From Brevundimonas sp. (GTDB lineage: Bacteria; Pseudomonadota; Alphaproteobacteria; Caulobacterales; Caulobacteraceae), in the NCBI RefSeq assembly GCF_016463485.1, contig NZ_JAEMRD010000017.1, positions 1-39,168 on the forward strand: a stretch of DNA of 39,168 nt. Reading direction: 5' to 3'. Position numbers and translations under genes: made by a program. The notes below the pieces were generated by a model. The model saw only the letters and a list, made by a program, of their open reading frames with translations, was not told the DNA's origin and did not search any database. Shown here in pieces: positions 34,323 to 39,168 of the stretch. Numbering within the stretch: position 1 is the stretch's first letter; every line of letters begins with the position of its first letter.

Positions 34323-34386
34323 CCTCCCCGTGCGCAGCATGGGGAGGTGGCGCGGCGCCTCTTGCGCCGTGACGGAGGGGGCGACA
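34323..34386. repeat. GC-rich palindromic intergenic repeat after the ABC-F gene
   Basis: CCTCCCC (34323-34329) pairs with GGGGAGG (34341-34347). A second hairpin (GGCGCGGCGCC ... TTGCGCCG) and a GGAGGGGGCGACAC tail follow. The arrangement is a familiar dispersed intergenic element of alphaproteobacteria. It begins six bases after the ABC-F stop and can serve as its transcription end. The DUF2164 gene starts about 30 bases further on. Confidence 0.6.
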
Positions 34387-34417
34387 CGCTCCCAACGATC
34401 AGCCTGCGGAGCCCCTC

Positions 34418-34669
34418 ATGAAACCCATCGCCTTCTCCAAGGAAGAACTGCGCGACATGGTCCGTCGCCTCCAGACCTATTTCGCCGACGAGCTTGAGAC
34501 CGACCTCGGCGTCCTGCCGGCCGAGATGCTGATCGCCTTCATCGCCCGCGACCTGGGTCCTGCCTTCTACAACCGCGGCCTCTACGACGCCCAGACTCTG
34601 ATCGCCGCCAAGGCCGAGGAGACGGTCGAGGCCATCTACGGCCTGGAGCAGAAGCCGGGCGGGCGGTGA
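34418..34669 (+). CDS. DUF2164 family protein (83 aa)
   Basis: The small soluble protein matches the DUF2164 pattern: a leading basic helix with LQTYFADELETDLGVLPAEMLIAFIARDLGPAFYNRGLYDAQ, then ETVEAIYGLE. The function is unknown. No signal peptide or membrane helix is visible, and the charged helices suggest a small cytoplasmic adaptor or nucleic-acid-associated protein (inference only). The ATG at 34418 follows GCGGAG. It stands alone between the repeat at 34323 and the convergent persulfide-dioxygenase-like gene. Confidence 0.82.
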   Translation: MKPIAFSKEELRDMVRRLQTYFADELETDLGVLPAEMLIAFIARDLGPAFYNRGLYDAQTLIAAKAEETVEAIYGLEQKPGGR

Positions 34670-34695
34670 TCCATGCCGCGTGAGGCAGGCCTGGA

Positions 34696-35562
34696 TCAGA
34701 TCACGTTGAGCGGCATCCTGAGGTACACCCGGCCGTCCGGTTCAGCGGGCGGCATCGCGCCGGCGCGAATGTTGACCTGAAGTGACGGCAGGATCAGCTG
34801 GGGCGCGCTCAGGGTCGCATCGCGCGCTTCTCGCATCGCCACGAATGTCTCTTCGGAAGTACCCGCCCCGACGTGGATGTTCCGGGCGGCCTGTTCGCCG
34901 ACGGTGGTCTCGAACCTGAAATCGGAACGCCCCTCCGGCAGATAGTCATGGCCGACGAAGACCCGCGTCGTATCAGGCACGGCCAGAAGCTTGCGTATCG
35001 AACGGTACAGGGTCCGGGCGTCGCCCCCGGGGAAGTCGGCGCGTGCGGTGCCATAGTCGGGCATGAACAGGGTGTCGCCTGTGAACAGGGCGTCGCCGAT
35101 CCGGTAACTGACGCAGGCCGGGGTGTGGCCGGGCGTGTGGATCACCTCGACCGCCAGGTCGCCCAGCGCGAAGGTGTCGCCGTCGGCGTACAGCCGGTCG
35201 AACGCAACGCCGTCGGCCGTCACATCCCGCGCGTCGAACAGGGGACCGAAGATCGCCTGGACGGCGGTGATGCTCTCGCCGATGCCGATCGGGACGCCCT
35301 GGGTCCGACGCAGGTGGTCTGCGGCCGACAGGTGATCCGCGTGGGCGTGGGTCTCCAGCACCATGACGAGGGTCAGGCCCGCCTCACGAACAGCGGTCAT
35401 GACCGCGTCGATCGAAACGGTTGAGGTGCGCGCCGTGGCGGCTTCATAGTCCAGAACCGGGTCGATGATCGCAGCCTGACCGGTGGCTGGATCGCTGACC
35501 AGATAGGTCACCGTGTGGGTGGCGGGGTCGAAAAAGCCCCGGACGTCGGGATGGGCAGCCAT
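34696..35562 (-). CDS. blh: MBL-fold hydrolase, persulfide dioxygenase-like (Blh)
   Basis: The 288-residue metallo-beta-lactamase-fold protein has the metal motif THAHADH (residues 71-77), then HTPGHTP, LFTGDTLF and VGHDY, which supply the remaining His and Asp ligands. Its pattern is that of ETHE1-like persulfide dioxygenases, single-iron enzymes that oxidise glutathione persulfide to sulfite. In Xylella and Agrobacterium the blh gene is controlled by BigR, and here it is divergent from a BigR-like gene. The ATG at 35562 is preferred because AGGAG lies about nine bases upstream; an ATG at 35589 would fall inside the promoter/operator. The sulfite formed could leave through the TauE-like exporter at 36512. 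Confidence 0.87.
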   Translation of the reverse strand: MAAHPDVRGFFDPATHTVTYLVSDPATGQAAIIDPVLDYEAATARTSTVSIDAVMTAVREAGLTLVMVLETHAHADHLSAADHLRRTQGVPIGIGESITAVQAIFGPLFDARDVTADGVAFDRLYADGDTFALGDLAVEVIHTPGHTPACVSYRIGDALFTGDTLFMPDYGTARADFPGGDARTLYRSIRKLLAVPDTTRVFVGHDYLPEGRSDFRFETTVGEQAARNIHVGAGTSEETFVAMREARDATLSAPQLILPSLQVNIRAGAMPPAEPDGRVYLRMPLNVI

Positions 35563-35583
35563 GTGCGTGATCTCCTCTGAGAC

Positions 35584-35631
35584 CGCCATATATTAGCTAT
35601 TGCTTATTTAGCAAGTACGAATATATTGGCG
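35584..35631. promoter_or_regulatory. Divergent promoter and nested palindromic operator of the BigR cluster
   Basis: An AT-rich island separates blh and bigR. Outer arms CGCCATATATT (35584-35594) and AATATATTGGCG (35620-35631) and inner arms TTGCT (35600-35604) and AGCAA (35610-35614) are all centred near 35607. The same bases contain two near-symmetrical promoters. For bigR the elements are TTGCTT (35600-35605), 16 bases, TATATT (35622-35627). For blh they are TTGCTA (35614-35609), 16 bases, TATATG (35592-35587). A dimeric repressor bound here would close both. The predicted bigR start falls at or next to its ATG, so its mRNA may be leaderless. Confidence 0.7.
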
Positions 35632-35633
35632 AC

Positions 35634-35966
35634 ATGATCGATCCCCACGCCCTCCCCCTCGAACAGTTCCAGGCCAGCGCCGGTCAGGCCGCCGGCCTGC
35701 TGCGGGCCCTGTCCAACGAGAAGCGTCTGATGGTGCTGTGCCAGCTGGGCGACCGCGAATTGTCGGTGGGTGAGTTGATGCCCGCCGTCGGCCTGTCGCA
35801 GTCGGCCCTTTCGCAGCATCTGGCGAAACTGCGCGAGGAGGGGCTGGTCGACACCCGTCGTGACGGCACCACGATCTTCTACCGCATTGCCGATCCTGCG
35901 GTGCTGAAGGTCATCGCTGTCCTGGCCGAGATTTATTGTCCCCCGACTTCACAAGACAAGGAATGA
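35634..35966 (+). CDS. bigR: ArsR-family persulfide-sensing repressor, BigR/SqrR-like
   Basis: The 110-residue winged-helix repressor has the ArsR recognition region VGLSQSALSQHLAKLREEGLVDTRRDG. It has just two cysteines, C36 (MVLCQL) and C102 (IYCPP), 66 residues apart. This is the same spacing as the sensing pair C41/C107 of SqrR, where persulfides form a tetrasulfide bridge and release DNA. No metal-binding ELCVCDL motif of ArsR or SmtB is present. The ATG at 35634 lacks a Shine-Dalgarno sequence and lies where the transcript should begin. It heads the unit bigR-rhodanese-exporter and should repress blh as well. Confidence 0.88.
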   Translation: MIDPHALPLEQFQASAGQAAGLLRALSNEKRLMVLCQLGDRELSVGELMPAVGLSQSALSQHLAKLREEGLVDTRRDGTTIFYRIADPAVLKVIAVLAEIYCPPTSQDKE

Positions 35967-35970
35967 TCCG

Positions 35971-36507
35971 ATGACAGCCCTGATCCCCCTGAAACCCGCC
36001 GAGGTGGCCGAGCGCCTGAAGACGCGTCGGGCCATCCTGATCGATATCCGCGAGACGGACGAGTTCGCCCGCGAGCACATTCAAGGCGCAGCCGCCATGC
36101 CTCTATCGCGGATCGACGCCGTCTCGGTGGCGGACCATGGCGAACGCGAGGTGATCTTCACCTGCCGGACGGGCAACCGGACGGGCGTGAACGGCGTGAA
36201 ACTGGCCGGCTGTGTGCCGGGCGAGGCCTTCGTTCTGGAAGGCGGGCTGGAAGCCTGGAAATCCCATGGTCTGCCCACAAGGGCCGACACCTCCCAACCG
36301 ATCGAACTGATGCGCCAGGTCCAGATCACCGCCGGCGGGCTGGTCCTGATCGGCGCGGTCCTTGGGTTTCTGGTGCATCCGGCTTTCTGGGGCCTGTCGG
36401 CCTTTGTCGGCGCCGGCCTCGTCTTCGCCGGTGCTACCGGCTTCTGCGGCATGGCCCGGCTTCTGGCCGCCATGCCCTGGAACCGCCAGGCGCTGAGGGC
36501 CGGGTGA
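35971..36507 (+). CDS. Rhodanese with C-terminal membrane anchor (YgaP-like, DUF2892)
   Basis: The 178-residue protein has a rhodanese domain at about residues 5-105 with catalytic C65 in the loop CRTGNRT. Two membrane helices follow at about 116-135 and 138-160 (DUF2892). E. coli YgaP has the same design. The enzyme carries sulfane sulfur as a persulfide on Cys65 and can pass it to acceptors such as glutathione, feeding the persulfide dioxygenase. The gene starts four bases after bigR and ends four bases before the exporter gene, so all three are one operon. Confidence 0.9.
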   Translation: MTALIPLKPAEVAERLKTRRAILIDIRETDEFAREHIQGAAAMPLSRIDAVSVADHGEREVIFTCRTGNRTGVNGVKLAGCVPGEAFVLEGGLEAWKSHGLPTRADTSQPIELMRQVQITAGGLVLIGAVLGFLVHPAFWGLSAFVGAGLVFAGATGFCGMARLLAAMPWNRQALRAG

Positions 36508-36511
36508 TGCC

Positions 36512-37294
36512 ATGACAACCGACCTGATCCCTCTCCTGCTGGCGATGCTGAGTGGTGGCGTCGTGGCCCTGCTGCTGACGCTGTTCGGCGGAGGCGGATC
36601 GGTGCTGGCCGTGCCCCTGCTTCTCTATGTCGTCGGTGTCGCCGATCCCCACGTCGCGATCGGCGTATCGGCGGCGGGCGTGGCCCTCAACGCCCTGACG
36701 GCCCTGGCCGGGCACGCCCGCGCGGGTCGGGTGCGGTGGCCCTGTGCGACCCTGTTCGCCGTTACGGGGGCCGCAGGGGCGTGGATCGGATCTTCGGTCG
36801 CCAAGACCATCGACGGCCATCAACTGCTGCTGATCTTCGCCGTGGCCATGGCGGCGGTCGGCGCATCCATGCTGCGACAAAGGGCCGTCGTGGCCCGGCC
36901 TGAGCCCCGTCTGAACTGGGCCATGTCCCCCCGAGTCAGTCTGGCGGGGGCAGGCGTGGGCTCTGCGGCCGGCTTCTTCGGCATCGGGGGCGGCTTTCTG
37001 ATCGTGCCCGGGCTGATGGCCTCGACCGGCATGACGCTGGCGACCGCCCAGGCGACCTCCCTGCTCAGCGTAGCGGCTCTCGGTGCCACGACGGCGGGCA
37101 ACTATGCCCTGTCCGGCTGGGTCGATCCCGGCCTCGTGGCAGCCATGACTGTGGGGGGTCTGGCCGGCACGGCTGCCGGACTGCCCCTGGCCAGGAAACT
37201 CGGGTCGAACGCCGCACTGGGACGCACCCTGTTTGCGGGCCTGATCCTGATGGTCGCCGCCTATGTGGCCTGGCGCGCCCTGGCCGGCACCTAG
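36512..37294 (+). CDS. TauE/SafE family sulfite/sulfur exporter
   Basis: The 260-residue membrane protein has about eight hydrophobic helices. It carries the two family repeats: GGGGSVLAVPLLLYVVGVADPHVAIGVSA near residues 28-56 and GFFGIGGGFLIVPGLMASTGMTLATAQATSL near 153-183. TauE/SafE proteins move sulfite, sulfoacetate or related anions out across the inner membrane. Position at the end of the bigR-rhodanese unit points to removal of sulfite made by the persulfide dioxygenase. The ATG at 36512 lies four bases after the preceding stop. No typical terminator is seen directly after it; 37295-37475 holds no supported gene. Confidence 0.88.
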   Translation: MTTDLIPLLLAMLSGGVVALLLTLFGGGGSVLAVPLLLYVVGVADPHVAIGVSAAGVALNALTALAGHARAGRVRWPCATLFAVTGAAGAWIGSSVAKTIDGHQLLLIFAVAMAAVGASMLRQRAVVARPEPRLNWAMSPRVSLAGAGVGSAAGFFGIGGGFLIVPGLMASTGMTLATAQATSLLSVAALGATTAGNYALSGWVDPGLVAAMTVGGLAGTAAGLPLARKLGSNAALGRTLFAGLILMVAAYVAWRALAGT

Positions 37295-37475
37295 AGGCCA
37301 CGCCGTCGCGGAGCGGTCGAACGCGGCCCGAAGTTGCAATCCTCGATCCGCCAATCCCTTGCCGTACAGGGGATTGCGGCATTCTCGCTTCCGTCGACCT
37401 GGCGCCTTTCCGGCGTGTGGTAGACTGCGGCCAGAACGGTCTTTGACATTACAGACGGTCGGTCGGGCTCGTAGA

Positions 37476-37561
37476 GAGTCCGGACTCTTCGGACTCTTCG
37501 GACTCTAAAATTGAGTCCGGACTCCTCGGACTCCTCGGACTCTAAAATGGAGTCCGGACTC
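37476..37561. repeat. 37-bp tandem repeat array with ten GANTC (CcrM) sites
   Basis: Two full 37-base units (37476-37512 and 37513-37549) and a third 12-base start (37550-37561). A unit is the palindrome GAGTCCGGACTC, then two 9-base YTCGGACTC modules, then TAAAATK. GANTC occurs at 37476, 37483, 37492, 37501, 37513, 37520, 37529, 37538, 37550 and 37557. A uniform random sequence would carry about one per 256 bases. The array lies between the exporter gene and the convergent YPDG gene, six bases past the latter's stop. On the minus strand the first palindrome is followed by ATTTT, so it may also terminate that transcript. Confidence 0.9.
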
Positions 37562-37567
37562 CCGCGA

Positions 37568-37930
37568 CTACCGTCCCGGAGCCAGCACGTTCTGCACGCG
37601 GCGCCCCAGCGGATCGCGCGACGGCCAGGTGTCGCCCAGATCGGCTTCGATCAGGGGAGAACAGAAGCGCGAGATCATCATCAAGGACGGGCGGATGCCG
37701 TTCAGGCAGACGCGCTCGCCCTCGACCCGCCAGGTCGCTCGGATGCGACGCCCGTCAGAGAACTCGGCCGAATAGGTGCCGTCGCGGTTGAACCAGTGCT
37801 TGACCCAGCCGCCGTCTGGGTAGCGCGAGATCACCGTGTTGTTGAAGGCGTCGTTCATCCCGGCTGACGCCGGAGCACCCGCCAGGCATGAAACAACCGT
37901 CAGTACCCAGATAAAGTGCTTCACAATCAA
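37568..37930 (-). CDS. Small secreted 'YPDG' protein, copy 2 (120 aa)
   Basis: A signal peptide (MIVKHFIWVLTVVSCLAGAPASA) precedes a domain of about 95 residues that shares the pattern of the protein at 19547-19900: AFNNTVISRYPDG, W, GTY, ATWR, VC, FCSP, W and a final APGR. Overall identity is low, but the order and spacing of the fixed residues match, including the two cysteines. The start is TTG at 37930 with AGGAG eight bases upstream; GTG at 37924 is an alternative. The function is unknown; secretion to the periplasm is likely. The gene ends beside the GANTC repeat array. Confidence 0.65.
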   Translation of the reverse strand: MIVKHFIWVLTVVSCLAGAPASAGMNDAFNNTVISRYPDGGWVKHWFNRDGTYSAEFSDGRRIRATWRVEGERVCLNGIRPSLMMISRFCSPLIEADLGDTWPSRDPLGRRVQNVLAPGR

Positions 37931-38006
37931 CCCCTTCGCTCCTGACGGCGCGAAGTCTTAACAAATATTCACGAAATGCCAAGTCGGGCGTGACCGGCCC
38001 CAATAC

Positions 38007-38034
38007 TTGACTCTGGCGTAGGGGCATCTATATG
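38007..38034 (+). promoter_or_regulatory. Promoter of the DEAD-box helicase gene
   Basis: TTGACT (38007-38012), 16 bases, TATATG (38029-38034) is a strong sigma-70-type match. Transcription should begin near 38041, leaving a leader of about 115 bases. Confidence 0.6.
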
Positions 38035-38079
38035 CGGGCCACGTTTCGGGACAGGTCTGGCGAATTCGCGCCGCCCGCT

Positions 38080-38132
38080 CGCCCATCGAGGGGCGGTTCC
38101 GCAATCATCGCAACACGCACTCCCGATGGGTG
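38080..38132 (+). other. Structured 5' leader of the helicase mRNA
   Basis: CGCCCATCG (38080-38088) can pair over nine bases, one of them G-U, with CGATGGGTG (38124-38132). A smaller GGCGG-TT-CCGC hairpin lies inside the loop. The stem ends 16 bases before the AAGGA ribosome site. Long structured leaders are usual for cold-induced DEAD-box genes; regulation here is inference. Confidence 0.4.
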
Positions 38133-38155
38133 CGCCCCACCGTCCTCAAGGATAC

Positions 38156-39168
38156 ATGACCGAATTTTCCGCACTGGGCCTTTCGCCCACGACCCTGCAA
38201 GCCGTCATCGACACCGGCTATACCACCGCCACCCCAATCCAGGCCCAGGCCATTCCCGTGGCCCTCGCCGGCCGCGACGTCCTCGGCATCGCCCAGACCG
38301 GCACCGGCAAGACCGCCGCCTTCACCCTTCCCCTGATCGAGCGCCTGTCCAAGGGGCGCGCCCGGGCCCGCATGCCCCGCGCCCTTGTCCTGGCCCCGAC
38401 CCGCGAACTGGCGGACCAGGTCGCCATGTCGTTCGAGAAATATGCCAAGGGGACCAAGCTGACCTGGGTGCTGCTGATCGGCGGCGTCTCCATGGGCGAT
38501 CAGGTCGCGGCGCTGAACAAGGGCGTCGATGTCCTGATCGCGACCCCCGGCCGTCTGCTGGACCTGTTCGAGCGCGGCAAGATGATGCTGAACGGCGTGG
38601 AACTGATGGTCGTCGACGAGGCGGACCGGATGCTCGACATGGGCTTCATCCCCGACATCGAGCGCATCTTCAAACTGACCCCGCCCAAGCGCCAGACCCT
38701 GTTCTTCTCGGCCACCATGCCGCCGGAGATCACCCGTCTGACCCAGGCCTTCCTCAAGGATCCGACCCGGATCGAGGCGTCGCGCCCGGCCATGACGGCC
38801 GAGACCATCACCCAGTATATTGTTCGCGTCCCGAACACTGATCCCAAGACGAAGCGCGCCGCCCTGCGCGCCCTGATCGGTCGTGACGACGTGAAGAACG
38901 GCATCGTCTTCTGCAATCGGAAATCCGAGGTCGACGTCGTCGCCAAGTCGCTGAAGCAGCACGGCTTCGACGCCGCGCCGATCCACGGCGATCTGGATCA
39001 GTCGCTGCGCACCAAGACCCTGGCGGCCTTCCGCTCGGGCGAACTGAAACTGCTGGTGGCGTCCGACGTCGCCGCGCGCGGGCTCGATATCCCCGACGTC
39101 AGCCACGTCTTCAACTACGACGTCTCGCACCACGCCGACGACTACGTCCACCGCATCGGCCGCACCGG
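38156..39168 (+). CDS. DEAD-box ATP-dependent RNA helicase (3' end outside window)
   Basis: The first 337 residues of an RhlE-like RNA helicase are present. Motifs appear in order: Q motif (TTATPIQAQAIP), Walker A AQTGTGKT (46-53), PTREL (81-85), TPGR, DEAD (154-157) and SAT (185-187). Domain 2 follows with VFCNRK, ASDVAARGLDIPDV, and the start of motif VI, HRIGRTG, at the window edge. It unwinds short RNA duplexes in ribosome assembly or mRNA decay. The ATG at 38156 has AAGGA at 38148-38152. The C-terminal tail that separates RhlE, DbpA and SrmB types is not visible, so no symbol is given. Confidence 0.95.
   Translation, partial: MTEFSALGLSPTTLQAVIDTGYTTATPIQAQAIPVALAGRDVLGIAQTGTGKTAAFTLPLIERLSKGRARARMPRALVLAPTRELADQVAMSFEKYAKGTKLTWVLLIGGVSMGDQVAALNKGVDVLIATPGRLLDLFERGKMMLNGVELMVVDEADRMLDMGFIPDIERIFKLTPPKRQTLFFSATMPPEITRLTQAFLKDPTRIEASRPAMTAETITQYIVRVPNTDPKTKRAALRALIGRDDVKNGIVFCNRKSEVDVVAKSLKQHGFDAAPIHGDLDQSLRTKTLAAFRSGELKLLVASDVAARGLDIPDVSHVFNYDVSHHADDYVHRIGRT

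Noticed and set aside
35563-35589. Upstream ATG start (35589) for the persulfide-dioxygenase-like gene
   Set aside because: It falls in the promoter/operator dyad and has no ribosome site, whereas the ATG at 35562 has AGGAG in place.
37476-37561. CRISPR-like array
   Set aside because: Units are directly adjacent with no variable spacers, the repeat is built of internal palindromes, and there are no cas genes.
37263-37867. Two short plus-strand frames across the GANTC repeats
   Set aside because: The first overlaps the exporter gene and ends in repeat-encoded GLFGLFGL; the second begins in the repeats (SSDSSDS) and runs antisense to the YPDG gene. Neither has a ribosome site.
38032-38841. 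Plus-strand frame starting at 38032 through the helicase region
   Set aside because: Out of frame with the helicase motifs; His/Arg/Pro-rich shadow.

Overview
The window is GC-rich chromosomal DNA from an alphaproteobacterium of the order Caulobacterales, most likely Brevundimonas or a close relative (inference). Evidence: a TipN-like polarity protein, the alphaproteobacterial forms of SerC, RpoH, RF2 and zinc-free L31, a BigR-type persulfide regulator, and a dense cluster of GANTC motifs, the target of the Caulobacterales cell-cycle methylase CcrM. No rRNA, tRNA, insertion sequence, prophage or CRISPR array was seen. Both ends cut genes: a DnaJ-type co-chaperone on the left and a DEAD-box helicase on the right.

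Layout. 1-3.9 kb (+): DnaJ C-terminus, serC, purA and a CheY-like protein with Glu at the phospho-acceptor position. 4-8 kb (-): rpoH, an unknown secreted protein, rluD and fba. 8.1-10.3 kb: a small lipoprotein (+) and a secreted protein of five PPC repeats (-). 10.3-14.3 kb (+): folD, then an overlapping lemA-TPM-TPM set and an endonuclease/exonuclease/phosphatase protein, which meets a phospholipase D gene (-) tail to tail. 15.8-19.6 kb (+): a possible small membrane protein, tipN and a catalytically degenerate C15-peptidase-like protein. 19.5-21.8 kb (-): a small secreted 'YPDG' protein and an MsbA-like ABC exporter. 21.9-23.9 kb (+): rpmE and an L,D-transpeptidase. 24-25.1 kb (-): prfB with its programmed +1 frameshift. 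25.3-31.4 kb (+): a cNMP-binding/patatin protein, an M28 peptidase, purN and an M13 peptidase. 31.5-32.3 kb (-): a glycine-zipper lipoprotein and ndk. 32.4-34.7 kb (+): an ABC-F ATPase and a DUF2164 protein.

34.7-37.3 kb is the clearest functional module: a persulfide-dioxygenase-like hydrolase transcribed away from bigR, a rhodanese with a membrane anchor, and a TauE-type exporter. The divergent promoters lie inside one nested palindrome. The cluster should detect, oxidise and export reactive sulfur. Next come a 37-bp repeat array with ten GANTC sites in 86 bp, a second YPDG protein and the helicase with a structured leader.

Most genes are housekeeping. The items most worth a second look are the GANTC array, the terminator-like hairpin ahead of rpmE, the Glu-substituted receiver protein, the two-member YPDG family, the degenerate C15-like protein beside tipN, and the purN end that reads into an intergenic repeat.
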